Assembly (NCBI GenBank): GCA_019637295.1
Contig: JAHBVX010000015.1
Span: 81,355 to 145,354, forward strand
Source of the DNA: Polyangiaceae bacterium
GTDB lineage: Bacteria; Myxococcota_A; Polyangia; Polyangiales; Polyangiaceae
Direction of reading: 5' to 3'
Length of the DNA stretch: 64,000 nucleotides
The notes under the pieces are model-generated. The model worked only from the letters and a program-made list of their open reading frames with translations, did no database searches and had not been told where the DNA came from. Each line of letters starts with the position of its first letter. Position 1 is the first letter of the stretch. Shown here piece by piece: positions 26,232 to 34,953 of this stretch. Both the position numbers and the translations under genes were made by a program.

Positions 26232-26768
26232 CTAGTCGTTCAACTTGATGACACCGGAGCACGACGACGGCAGGCTGGACTCGATCTGTGCGCAGGAGGC
26301 AGCCGCGAGATCCGAATGGCATTGCCCGGAGGACGGGCCGATCCCCACGGCCAGCGAGCAGTTGAGGGATGACTGCACTGCGTTCACGCACTCCGCGAGG
26401 GAAGCGAGCCCACAGGCTGCCGCTCGATCGCAGTACCTGCCGATGAAGTCCGTACACCAGTTCACGGCCGGTTGTGGGTCTGCGACGTTCTCGCAGGCGA
26501 CGGGCAGCGAGGTGCAGGACGCTCCCGGCAGTGCGTCCATGCACGCCTGCATCACCGAGTCGCTCTTGCAATACAGTGACTGGAAGAAGTCATCGCACTC
26601 AGCCCGCGAGAAGGTCGCACACTGGTCGGCGAAGTGGTCACAGGCGGCGTCTTGCCAAGCGAGGCAGACGTCAGTGCGGGCTCCGCTCCCACCGCCGCCT
26701 CCTCCTCCGGAGCCACCGCTAGAGCAGGCCATGCCGCACAGCACCAGGGACAGGAGCGCCACCCTCAC
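26232..26768 (-). CDS. cysteine-rich lipoprotein, unknown function
   Basis: 178 aa from the GTG at 26768, which directly precedes a lipoprotein signal (VLCGMAC-S); another GTG at 26825 would add 19 residues. After a Gly/Ser linker there are about 14 cysteines in helical context ('CLAWQDAACDHFADQCA', 'ECDDFFQSLYCK', 'RYCDRAAACGLASLAECV'). The pattern is repeatedly found in myxobacterial lipoproteins without known role. Confidence 0.75.
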   Translation of the reverse strand: MRVALLSLVLCGMACSSGGSGGGGGGGSGARTDVCLAWQDAACDHFADQCATFSRAECDDFFQSLYCKSDSVMQACMDALPGASCTSLPVACENVADPQPAVNWCTDFIGRYCDRAAACGLASLAECVNAVQSSLNCSLAVGIGPSSGQCHSDLAAASCAQIESSLPSSCSGVIKLND

Positions 26769-26962
26769 GCGGTCATGAGTACCAGGAGCGGGCAGCGCAC
26801 GCAACGACCTCGGGGTTCGTTTCACCGGACCCTGCGCTACGGGTGCTCGATGAGCGCCTCCCGGATGATGGTGAGCGCTACCCGTCGCCTAGGGCTCGGT
26901 GCGCTCCGGTTGGTGGGACACCGAGCTCCGCGTCGTGGCGCTCGGGCAGCCGCCGTGTCGTG

Positions 26963-27793
26963 TCAGTCGCTCGCCGCGGGGACCAGTGGGACGACTGCGA
27001 TGGCGTCCTCGGAGGGGGCGAGGTCGATCCAGACGGTGAACCCGGGAGCGCCGACCAGCGTGAGTGGCTCGTCCGCGCCGCTCGCGTACGCCTGGCCCGA
27101 CGTGGACGTGAAGGTCAACGCGCCGATCTCCTTGGCTGCGGTGTCGACGGCTTGATACGCGGTCGGTCGAGTCTCGTAGCTCTGGAAGGCCAACTCCGCG
27201 TCCTCCGTGGGGAGCTGAACCCGGAGGCGGGCTGGCGAGATCCCGACGCCCGCGGGATCGAACATGCGAGCTCGCAGACCGACGAAATCGGCGGGGCCCT
27301 CGTCGGAGACGTAGCCATAGTACCCCTCGACCAGATCCGCCGTCGCCGCGAAGACGTAGGAGTGGCCTGGCGTGAGCACATCGGGCCCGGTGACCTCCTG
27401 GAAGCGGAGCGTGAAGCAGAAGTCACCCTGGTGCAGCCCGAGCTGCGCGTGATCCCGCACGGCCGCGCAGCTCGCGAGCTGCGGCTCCGTGGTGGTGAAC
27501 GGCTCGGTTGCATAGAAGAACGCCTGCTCGACCCAGAGCGAGAGCGACAAGCTCGAGTCGTTCGCGAAGCGAACTTGCGCTGGTGCCTCACCGGGCTCGG
27601 TCTCCGCGACGAAGGAAGCGAACAGCATCGGCGGCGCTGCGCCGCCGCCCGCCGCGCCGCCCATCGCGGACTCACCGCCGGTGTTGCCGACTCCGCCGCC
27701 CGCCGCGCCGCCCGAGGAGCCGTTGGCAGGCTCCTCGCCGTCACCGCAGCCAGAGATCGCCAGGCAGAACGAGACCGCAGACCAGAAGCGCAT
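26963..27793 (-). CDS. lipoprotein, unknown function
   Basis: 276 aa from the ATG at 27793, chosen for its signal peptide with lipobox (LAISGC-G). A Gly/Ala/Ser linker covers about 20-55. The mature domain looks like two beta-rich halves that start 'MLFASFVAETEPGEAPAQVR' and 'LAFQSYETRPTAYQAVDTAA', reminiscent of DUF4397 proteins ('VRFVNASPD...'), which I give only as a possibility. Divergent from the selenoredoxin operon with a 128-bp gap. Confidence 0.72.
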   Translation of the reverse strand: MRFWSAVSFCLAISGCGDGEEPANGSSGGAAGGGVGNTGGESAMGGAAGGGAAPPMLFASFVAETEPGEAPAQVRFANDSSLSLSLWVEQAFFYATEPFTTTEPQLASCAAVRDHAQLGLHQGDFCFTLRFQEVTGPDVLTPGHSYVFAATADLVEGYYGYVSDEGPADFVGLRARMFDPAGVGISPARLRVQLPTEDAELAFQSYETRPTAYQAVDTAAKEIGALTFTSTSGQAYASGADEPLTLVGAPGFTVWIDLAPSEDAIAVVPLVPAASD

Positions 27794-27921
27794 GGTGAGG
27801 GCTGAGCCTAACATCCGCGCGCTCGCGTGGCACCCTCGCGACTTGACGGATGTCATACGACGGAGACAGACTCGACTGAGCTCGTTGCTGACGCGATTGC
27901 TCCATGTCACGAGAGAGAGCG

Positions 27922-28566
27922 ATGGCACGGGTCGAGTTGCTGGTTCTCTCCGCCTTGGCGCTCTTGGGTTGCGGGGCCGAGGACGAGCGTCCCCGCCTGA
28001 CCCACGCAGACGCTGGTCCGGACGTCGACGTGGACGCGAACTACGAAGCGAAGGCCCCCTACGCGTGCGGTTGGGCGCACGGCGACCCCGGCAACCTCGA
28101 GAGCACCGGCGCGGAGGAAGGAGACGTGATCGAGAACGTGCCGCTCGTCGACCAGTGCGGTGAGACGGTCCCGCTGTGGGACTTTGCTGGCCAGTACCGC
28201 ATGTTGTTCATGACGACGGTCTGGTGAGGACCCTGTCGTCAAGAGGCAGTTGGCCTCGAGAAGAAAGCCGCCGAGTTCGCGACCAGCAGTGGACTCGACT
28301 TCTCGTACATCATCGCCCTCACCGAAGACATCCAGGGCAACTTCGTGAAGGCCTCCGACGCGGCCTACTACGCGTCGACCTTGGACATCCAAATCCCGGT
28401 GACCGCGGACGTCGCGTTCCGTCTACTCGAAGCCACTCCGTGGACCGGGGCGGCCCGGCCCGGCAAGTGCATCCTCACTCCCACCATGGAGATCCTCAGG
28501 TGTCATGTCGGCGAAGACGATGACGAGGCATTCGCTGCCATCGTCCAGCACGCCGCGGGGCGCTAG
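27922..28566 (+). CDS. selenocysteine-containing redoxin lipoprotein (W-Sec-G-P-C), TGA recoded at 28225-28227
   Basis: About 214 aa if TGA 28225-28227 is read as selenocysteine (residue 102). ATG 27922 has a GAGAGAG ribosome site; an ATG at 27904 is possible. Lipobox LLGC at residue 17. The frame before the TGA reads 'LWDFAGQYRMLFMTTVW', the usual strand before a redoxin active site. The TGA sits exactly where the first Cys of WCGPC belongs, and the same frame continues with 'GPCRQEAVGLEKKAAEFATS' and a full thioredoxin-like C-half to TAG 28564-28566. A hairpin fitting a bacterial SECIS lies 20 nt after the TGA. Known: Cys homologues are periplasmic TlpA/ResA-type thiol reductants. Neighbours encode haem and copper proteins, whose Cys ligands such a redoxin could keep reduced. 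The alternative is a Cys-to-stop mutation. selA-D are not in the window. Confidence 0.82.
28243..28257 (+). promoter_or_regulatory. SECIS-like hairpin for selenocysteine insertion
   Basis: GAGGC-AGTTG-GCCTC: a perfect 5-bp stem and 5-nt loop with G as second loop base, loop starting 20 nt after the TGA. This agrees with the described bacterial SECIS features (short stem, G in the first two loop positions, loop 16-37 nt from the UGA). After a 2x2 internal loop two more pairs (UC/GA) can form. A competing stem CTGTC-GTCAAGA-GGCAG (28232-28248) lies closer to the TGA. Confidence 0.6.
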
Positions 28567-30601
28567 TCTCGCGCTGTGCCTGGCGCTCGTTGCTGCTTGC
28601 TCGGAGAGCGAGCGCTCCGCGGGCGGAACGGGAGGCGCCGGGCCCGACGTGTTCGTACGACGCGTCGTCGCGGTCACCCTCGACGGCGTGCCGGTCGCCG
28701 GCGCGAGCGTGCTCCAAGGAGGGAACCCCGAGCGCTGGACCACCGACGACGGCGGACGTGCGGAGATCTCCATCGACCCGACGATCGCCGAGGTGGGCGA
28801 GATGGTCGTGATGGCCGCTCACTCCGAGGCGCGGACCGGCTTCGTCTACGATCCGGGGCCGGCGACGCCAGACCCGATCGAGATCGCGCTCCGCCGCTTC
28901 GACCGGACCGACAATCCGGCGTACGTGTTCGGTGATCCCGGCGAGCCCACGCGTCGTGAGTCCACCGGCCAGTGTGCGCACTGCCACGGTACGATCAACG
29001 CCGACTGGGTGAACACGTCGCACCGCGCCGCAGCCAAGAATCCGACCGTCCACGATCTGTACGCGGGCACCGTGACCGCGATCGCCACCGCTACGGAGTG
29101 CGCTGCCGCGGGAGGCACTTGGGACTTGGCCACCGAGCCTGGCACCGGCGCGAGCGTCTCTCGCTGTCATCTGGGTGACGGCGTGCTGCCGGCGCTCAAC
29201 CCCGGCGGTGCTCCGGCGGCGTTCGGTGGTTGCGCGGACTGTCACGCGCCCGGCATCGACGGTGAGCTCGGTGGGCGCGATCTGCTCGAGGCCACCGGCG
29301 TGGCGTTCGAGTACGGTGTGCACTGCGACGTGTGCCACCGCACCGAGTCGATCGACCTGAGCGCGCCAGCGGGCGTCGCCGGGCGGCTCGGTCTGCTCAG
29401 ACCGAGCGAGAAACCTCCGACACCAGGGCTCGGAGAGTGGCTGCCGATCATGTTTGGCCCCCGCTCGGACGTGCCCAATCCGCTCATGGGCGGCGTGGAG
29501 CGGGCCCACTTCCACGACGGCAGGCTGTGCGCGGGCTGTCACCAGCTGGATCAACCCGTGCTCGTCCCCGGGGCCGCGCTGGACGGTGACCGCTGGCCCG
29601 ACGCCACCTTGCCCATCCACTCGACGTACAACGAATGGCAGACGGGGCCGCTGAGCGGCTCGCCGTGCGCGAGCTGCCACATGCCGCCGGATCCGAGCGT
29701 GGGCAACGGTGCGGATCTATACAACGAGGTGGCGGGACCGGAGGGAGTCGCGACGGGCTGGAGGCGCGCGCCCGGAGCGGTCAGACGTCACGTATGGCTC
29801 GGGCCGCGAGACGCGGCGGGGAGCCTGAGGAAGCTCGGCGCCGCGCTGTTCATCGACAAGACGCTGGCGGCGGGCGAGGTCGTCGCGACGGTCAGCGTCG
29901 AGAACGTCGGCGCAGGGCACGCCATCCCGACGGGCGAGCCCCTGCGCTCGCTGCTGCTCCTCGTCGAGGCTCACTGCGGGGCCACTCGGCTCGCGCCGAC
30001 GGGCGGGGACGTCGTCCCGGACTTCGGCGGCTATCTCGAGCGCAAGCTCGCCGGTGAAGACTGGAACAGTTGGGTGGCGGCGAAGGTCGGTCAGGTCGTT
30101 CGCGTAGTCCAGCACACGGGCAAGTTTCACGACTACGTCGGCTTCGGTCCGTTCGGCGACGGGCGCTTCTCGGCGGCAGAGAAGGGGATGGCGCAGGAGC
30201 GACTGGTGGCTGTTCGCACCGTCGTCGGCGTGCAGGGGCAGAGCGTGAGCTTCGATCAGCCTCTGCCCGTTGGCGATGTCGCGTACCTGGGTGAGAGCCC
30301 CGCGACGCTGGTCGACGGCGCGCCGGCCTCGGCGTTGGCTGGCGCTGCCGGCTTCGGCTTCGCGCGGGTGCTCGTCGGCGCAGACGGTCGTCGCATGGTG
30401 CCGCATTTCCTCGCGGTAGACGTGGCGAGCGACAATCGCCTGCTGCCGCGGGCCAAGTTCGTGAGCGAGCACCGCTTCGCGGCGAGCTGCGCGGAGCCGG
30501 AGATCACCGCGCGGCTCGTGCATCGCGCTTACCCGTGGGATCTCGCGCGCGAGCGACGCTTCGAACTGACCGAGTCCGTGTTCGCGGAGGCTCGCAAATG
30601 A
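28505..30601 (+). CDS. pentaheme c-type cytochrome lipoprotein
   Basis: 698 aa. Lipoprotein signal (LVAAC-S, about 32). A carboxypeptidase-regulatory-like domain (about 50-130: 'VAVTLDGVPVAGASVLQGGN') comes before five CxxCH haem sites: CAHCH, CADCH, CDVCH, CAGCH and CASCH between about 157 and 395. The C-terminal 300 residues are beta-rich without haem sites ('NVGAGHAIPTGEPLRSLLLL'). The family resembles periplasmic/outer-surface multihaem cytochromes related to hydroxylamine-oxidoreductase-type proteins; activity unknown. The start at 28505 lies 62 bp inside the redoxin gene in another frame. The stop overlaps the next ATG by 4 bp. Confidence 0.9.
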   Translation: MSAKTMTRHSLPSSSTPRGASLALCLALVAACSESERSAGGTGGAGPDVFVRRVVAVTLDGVPVAGASVLQGGNPERWTTDDGGRAEISIDPTIAEVGEMVVMAAHSEARTGFVYDPGPATPDPIEIALRRFDRTDNPAYVFGDPGEPTRRESTGQCAHCHGTINADWVNTSHRAAAKNPTVHDLYAGTVTAIATATECAAAGGTWDLATEPGTGASVSRCHLGDGVLPALNPGGAPAAFGGCADCHAPGIDGELGGRDLLEATGVAFEYGVHCDVCHRTESIDLSAPAGVAGRLGLLRPSEKPPTPGLGEWLPIMFGPRSDVPNPLMGGVERAHFHDGRLCAGCHQLDQPVLVPGAALDGDRWPDATLPIHSTYNEWQTGPLSGSPCASCHMPPDPSVGNGADLYNEVAGPEGVATGWRRAPGAVRRHVWLGPRDAAGSLRKLGAALFIDKTLAAGEVVATVSVENVGAGHAIPTGEPLRSLLLLVEAHCGATRLAPTGGDVVPDFGGYLERKLAGEDWNSWVAAKVGQVVRVVQHTGKFHDYVGFGPFGDGRFSAAEKGMAQERLVAVRTVVGVQGQSVSFDQPLPVGDVAYLGESPATLVDGAPASALAGAAGFGFARVLVGADGRRMVPHFLAVDVASDNRLLPRAKFVSEHRFAASCAEPEITARLVHRAYPWDLARERRFELTESVFAEARK

Positions 30602-32007
30602 CGCGCAACGCCGCGCTGGTCATGCTCGCCTGCCTGGGCTGTGGCGAGGCGAACGAGCCTGTCGCCGCTCGAGCGAGCCCTCCGCGTGTGCTGTCCTCAC
30701 CCGCGGAGGCCGTCGACCTCGACGCCGATCCACTCGTCGTGCACGTGCGCCTGCGCGCAGCGCCCGCGCTGCATCGCATTGGAGACAGCGAGTACCCGGG
30801 CTTCGCCTACAACGGACAGCTGCCCGGCCCGACCATCCGCGCCCGCGTCGGGGACACGCTCGTCGTCGAACTGGAGAACGCGCTCGAGTTCGACACGACC
30901 CTCCACTGGCACGGTCTGAGCGTGCCGTACGCGATGGACGGCGTTACCTGGCAGACCGGCGCGGTGAAGCCGGGCGAGACGTTCACCTACTCGTTCGAGG
31001 TCACGGCTGCCGGCACGTTCTGGTACCACCCGCACTTCGACAGCGAACGGCAGGTGGATCTGGGGTTGTACGGCGCGCTGATCGTGGAAGCGCCGACCGA
31101 GCCCGCCCTCGACGACGAGCTGGTGCTGATCTTCGACTCCTGGGGAGAGTTCCGCGCCGAGTCCGGGAGCGGTGGCCACGGCACGCCGGGCACTCGTCCG
31201 GGCGCGCTCGAGCCCGCGTTGGGACCGCTGCACACCAACGAACACACGCCCGACCCTGGACGATGGACCGTGAACGGGCTGGTCGCGCCGGCGTTCCCGA
31301 GCCGGTCGGGCACGTCGCTGCGGGTCCGGCTGATCAACGCCAGTAACGACGATTACCTCGACCTGCACTGGTCGCAGATCCGCCAGATCGCCTCGGACCA
31401 AGGGCTACTTCCCGCGCTGCAGACGCCGGAGAGGTTGCTGCTCGCGCCCGGGGATCGCGCGGAGGTGGAGTGGCTGTTGGGCGGGGACGACTTTGGCATC
31501 CACGCCGAGCCGTACTCGATGCACGGAGGTGTCGCGCTCGGCGAGTCGCACGAGCTCCTTCGAGTCGAGACCGAGGGTAGTCGAACCGCACCCCCCGCGC
31601 CCGAGTGGCCATTCTCAGGAACGGCAGCGAGCAGCGATCCCGGGTCCACCGACATCGTGTACGTCTTCACGGGCGACGCCGGCGGTAGCGACTGGCGCAT
31701 CAACGGCGAACGCTACCCGGACGTCACGATCGAGGAGCTCGACCTCGGTTCGACGGCGGTGCTCGAGCTGCGAAACGCGTCCGCCACCGAGCACCCCTTT
31801 CACCTACATGGTCACGCCTTCGAGGTGCTGGCGGTGGGCGGCGTAGCGCCGGCGGTCCGGATGCTCGAAGACACGATCAACGTGCGGATCGGCGAGGTGG
31901 TCAGGCTCCGTCTCCACGCGGACAACGTCGGCGACTGGATGGCGCACTGCCACCTGCTCTCGCACGCAGAAGGCGGAATGATGACGGTGCTTCGGGTGCG
32001 ACCATGA
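30598..32007 (+). CDS. multicopper oxidase
   Basis: 469 aa; ATG 30598 in ATGA overlap. Lipobox-like LACLGC-G at about 15. All copper motifs are present: 'HWHGL' and 'WYHPH' in the first cupredoxin domain, then 'HPFHLHGH' and 'HCHLLSHAEGGMM' in the last, giving the type 1 (Cys, two His, Met) and the type 2/3 trinuclear sites. The layout is the three-domain laccase/CueO/bilirubin-oxidase class, which oxidises metals, phenols or electron carriers with reduction of O2 to water. The azurin and cytochromes in the same operon suggest it takes electrons from protein carriers. It could also be a copper- or manganese-oxidising enzyme. Confidence 0.93.
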   Translation: MTRNAALVMLACLGCGEANEPVAARASPPRVLSSPAEAVDLDADPLVVHVRLRAAPALHRIGDSEYPGFAYNGQLPGPTIRARVGDTLVVELENALEFDTTLHWHGLSVPYAMDGVTWQTGAVKPGETFTYSFEVTAAGTFWYHPHFDSERQVDLGLYGALIVEAPTEPALDDELVLIFDSWGEFRAESGSGGHGTPGTRPGALEPALGPLHTNEHTPDPGRWTVNGLVAPAFPSRSGTSLRVRLINASNDDYLDLHWSQIRQIASDQGLLPALQTPERLLLAPGDRAEVEWLLGGDDFGIHAEPYSMHGGVALGESHELLRVETEGSRTAPPAPEWPFSGTAASSDPGSTDIVYVFTGDAGGSDWRINGERYPDVTIEELDLGSTAVLELRNASATEHPFHLHGHAFEVLAVGGVAPAVRMLEDTINVRIGEVVRLRLHADNVGDWMAHCHLLSHAEGGMMTVLRVRP

Positions 32008-32828
32008 AGAGTTGGTGTGCAACGTTCAGCCAAGCTTCGGCACTTGCCGCGCTGCTGCTGCTCTCGTGCTCCCTGGAGCCGGTCGTGCGCACGAGCGAGC
32101 TCACTCCGCAACCGGTCACTCCCACCGGGACTTCGAGGCTGGCCGGCAGCGCCATCATCGTCGAGAGCCAGAACGTCGAGCCGTTGACCCCCGGCTTCCG
32201 GCTGCTGGTCTGGGCCGTCACGGAGAGCGGGACGGTCGTGCTCGGACCGCTCGTGCCGGGCAATCCGGCTCAGGTCAAGCCAGCGACGGCCGGCATCACC
32301 CTGGCGGAGATCGACGAGCTCCTGGTCACCGAGGAGGCGAGCACCACGGAGCTGCCCACGACACCTTCTCAGGTGGTCGTCCTTCGTGGCGCGGTCGGCG
32401 GGGAGCTCGTCTTCGGCGGAACGCTTCGGGCAGACGACTTCGCCCAGGCTCGCGGCAGCCTGCGGATCGAAGACGACCGCGCCGAGGTCTCGCTTCGAGA
32501 CTTGCCGGCGCTGCCCGCGGGCTATCAGTACTCCGTGTGGCTTCAGATTGACACCGCAGGCAAGAGCCACGGGCACCTGAGCACCTCGAGTGGCGACCAT
32601 GGCGGAGTCGGCGCGTCGCCGTCGGGCGAGCTGACGCTGCTCGGGCCGCTGCCGGACCCTCGAGTGCCCACCCGTTTCGACATCGGTCGCACACTGTACG
32701 AGGCACGCGAGTGTTGGATCACGATCGAGTCGCTGCGCGGCGTCGACGCGGCGTCGACCTGCACGGCCATGCACGGGGAGGTCGAACTGCCCGAGCTGGG
32801 GGAGGCCGCGGAGGGTCACCTACACTGA
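32004..32828 (+). CDS. lipoprotein of the redox operon, unknown function
   Basis: 274 aa; ATG 32004 overlaps the oxidase stop by 4 bp. Lipobox LLLLSC-S at about 22. The middle part 'LPALPAGYQYSVWLQIDTAG' resembles the C-terminal RskA-type fold seen in anti-sigma factors and related periplasmic domains. Histidines cluster in 'GKSHGHLSTSSGDHGG' and at the C-terminus (EGHLH). No haem or blue-copper motif. Possibly an accessory subunit or metal-binding lipoprotein; inference only. Confidence 0.75.
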   Translation: MKSWCATFSQASALAALLLLSCSLEPVVRTSELTPQPVTPTGTSRLAGSAIIVESQNVEPLTPGFRLLVWAVTESGTVVLGPLVPGNPAQVKPATAGITLAEIDELLVTEEASTTELPTTPSQVVVLRGAVGGELVFGGTLRADDFAQARGSLRIEDDRAEVSLRDLPALPAGYQYSVWLQIDTAGKSHGHLSTSSGDHGGVGASPSGELTLLGPLPDPRVPTRFDIGRTLYEARECWITIESLRGVDAASTCTAMHGEVELPELGEAAEGHLH

Positions 32829-32844
32829 TTGGAGCGGCGACGTC

Positions 32845-34125
32845 ATGAAGTCTCGAGCACGTTCCTCCCGAATCCTCCTCGCGGCGATGGCGCTGGCGAG
32901 CCTCGTCCTCGTATTCTCCGTCACCCGCGACGCTGAGGCGATCCCCGCGTTCGCTCGCCAGTACGGTCGTGACTGCCAGACGTGTCACGTCGCGTATCCC
33001 AAGCTCACGCCCTTTGGTGAGGCATTCCGGCGCAACGGCTGGCGCCACCCGGGAGGGGGCGACGCGGACTACCTGCGCGATCCGCCCATCCCCCTCGGTC
33101 AAGAGCAGTACGCGAAGCTGTTCCCGCACACCGTTTGGCCCGGGCGGACACCGGCGCACATCCCACTAGCCGTGACGATCGCGGCGCGCGCCGACTACGA
33201 GCCGCACTCGGACGCCAAGCTGAGCTTTGCGAACATGGCCGGCAACGTCGGGCTCGTCGCGGCCAGCAGCATCGACGACGTGTTCTCGGGCTGGGCGGGC
33301 GTGACGCTGCGGGCCGAGGGTGACGTCGTGTCGGTGGAGGTCGAACGGGTGTTCGGGGTCGTGCAGCCCTTCGACGATCCGGTCATGAACCTGAGGCTCG
33401 GTCGCTTCGATCCGACGCTGTGGAATCTCTCGAATCATCGCATGCTCGGCCTGACGCCCTGGATGATGTCGACGCCAGTGCGTGACAATCCGTTCACGCC
33501 GCTGCCGACGCAGACCGGCTTCGAGCTGGGCGGTGTGGTTGGCGCCGGCAGGGTCGACTACGCCGTTGGAGTGGTGGAGGGAGGAGGCGATCGCGTCAAC
33601 ACCTTCAAGGACGTCTACGCCCACCTCGGCGCGAAGCTCGGCGGCCTTCGCCTCGACGGCAAGGACGCCGATCAGGTCTCCGCCCAGGCTTGGCGCGAGA
33701 CGAGCGTACAGCTAGGCGGCTTCGGATACTTCGGGCAGGCCGCGCTCGGCGATCCCGCGCTTGCCAGTCAGGAGGATCGCTTCTTCCTGGTCGGAGGCGA
33801 AGCGTCCGCCACCCTCCGGGATTTCAACCTGATACTCGCCGGCGCCTACGGCAGAAATCAACGGCCGTCGTTCGCCGAGCCGAACGAGAAGGCCAACACG
33901 ATCCACCTCATGAGCCAGCTCGACGTGGTCGTCTACCCTTGGCTCGTCCCCACGGTGCGCCTCGAGTGGCGCGACGTCGCGGACGCAGGCGCCACCCGCG
34001 CTAGCGGCGGGGCCTACTGGCTGTTGCGAGCCAACGTCCGCGCTCAGCTGCTCGCCTCGGTGGCGAACGACGGCGGACACCTCGAGCTTACCCAGGTCCT
34101 GGCCGGGTTGAACCTCGCGCTCTGA
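32845..34125 (+). CDS. outer-membrane barrel with one N-terminal c-haem motif
   Basis: 426 aa. Signal peptide about 1-31 (DAEA). The mature N-terminus 'IPAFARQYGRDCQTCHVAYP' followed by 'KLTPFGEAFRRNGWR' carries one CxxCH and is the hallmark of a family of haem-bearing porin-like proteins found next to extracellular electron-transfer cytochromes in Geobacter and relatives. The rest shows repeating amphipathic strands ('VEVERVFGVVQPFDDPVMNL', 'LGGEASATLRDFNLILAGAY') typical of a porin. Inferred role: outer-membrane conduit for electrons in this operon. 16 bp after the previous gene. Confidence 0.85.
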   Translation: MKSRARSSRILLAAMALASLVLVFSVTRDAEAIPAFARQYGRDCQTCHVAYPKLTPFGEAFRRNGWRHPGGGDADYLRDPPIPLGQEQYAKLFPHTVWPGRTPAHIPLAVTIAARADYEPHSDAKLSFANMAGNVGLVAASSIDDVFSGWAGVTLRAEGDVVSVEVERVFGVVQPFDDPVMNLRLGRFDPTLWNLSNHRMLGLTPWMMSTPVRDNPFTPLPTQTGFELGGVVGAGRVDYAVGVVEGGGDRVNTFKDVYAHLGAKLGGLRLDGKDADQVSAQAWRETSVQLGGFGYFGQAALGDPALASQEDRFFLVGGEASATLRDFNLILAGAYGRNQRPSFAEPNEKANTIHLMSQLDVVVYPWLVPTVRLEWRDVADAGATRASGGAYWLLRANVRAQLLASVANDGGHLELTQVLAGLNLAL

Positions 34126-34140
34126 GAAAGACGAAGCAAC

Positions 34141-34953
34141 ATGAAGACGTCGATTCCGTGGTGGGTCATGATGGCGGCAGCGCTCGCCTCATCCTCGGCT
34201 TGCACCAAGGATCTCGCGGAGCTGGGCATGGGCCCCGTGGTGCCGGAGTCTCCCGCCGCCGACCATGAAGAGCCGGCGGCCCCAACCCCGCCGGCGGCCC
34301 AGGTCTGCAGCTGTCCCCACTCTCACGAGCCCGCGCTCGCTCAGCCACTCGCTCCCGGTGAGCCAGACTCCCGCACCGCCAGCGACGGTGGCGAGGCACC
34401 GCCGAGCCCCGCGGTCGTCGCGCCCGTGGCGACTGGGGTAGGAAGCATCCGAGGAGTCGTCACCAGCCCTCCGCGGTCCACCAGAGCCGTCGTCTACGTG
34501 GAAGGTGCTCCCGCCGATCCTAGCCGCGGCATGCGCGCGAGCGTGAATCAGCACCGGATGCAGTTCATCCCCCACGTCACGACCGTGTCCGTCGGCGGCA
34601 AGGTCGTGTTCCACAATGGTGATCCCTTCCCGCACAACGTGTTCTCCCCCGACCAAGGAGGCTTCGACTTGGGCACCTGGGGCAAGGGGGGCGCGCGGGT
34701 CTACACCTTCAAACGACCAGGCATCTACAGTCTGCTGTGCAACCTCCACCCCGCCATGCTCGCCTACGTAGTCGCGGTGCCATCGAGCCACTTCGCTGTG
34801 ACGGATCGCAGCGGTGCCTTCGAGATCCAGGGCGTTCCGCAGGGGAGCTATCAGGTCACGGCCACCGGCCCGCGCCTCGGGCAAGCGACGAAGACGGTGG
34901 CGGTGGCTGGGGGCGAGGTGAGCGTCGACTTCGTACTGGAGAAGAGCAAATGA
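34141..34953 (+). CDS. cupredoxin lipoprotein with carboxypeptidase-regulatory-like domain
   Basis: 270 aa. Lipobox SSSAC-T at about 21, a Pro/Ala linker with 'VCSCPHSHEPA' (a possible small metal site), and a cupredoxin domain (about 100-215) related to methylamine-utilisation MauL-like proteins. Copper ligands are visible: His in 'PFPHNVF' and Cys/His/Met in 'LLCNLHPAM'. The C-terminal 50 residues ('GAFEIQGVPQGSYQVTATGP') form a carboxypeptidase-regulatory-like beta domain. Probably a periplasmic copper electron carrier. Confidence 0.87.
   Translation: MKTSIPWWVMMAAALASSSACTKDLAELGMGPVVPESPAADHEEPAAPTPPAAQVCSCPHSHEPALAQPLAPGEPDSRTASDGGEAPPSPAVVAPVATGVGSIRGVVTSPPRSTRAVVYVEGAPADPSRGMRASVNQHRMQFIPHVTTVSVGGKVVFHNGDPFPHNVFSPDQGGFDLGTWGKGGARVYTFKRPGIYSLLCNLHPAMLAYVVAVPSSHFAVTDRSGAFEIQGVPQGSYQVTATGPRLGQATKTVAVAGGEVSVDFVLEKSK

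Noticed and set aside
28225..28227. TGA in the redoxin gene as a plain nonsense mutation
   Set aside because: Position at the catalytic Cys, intact frame on both sides and a SECIS-like hairpin make recoding more likely; kept as the stated alternative.
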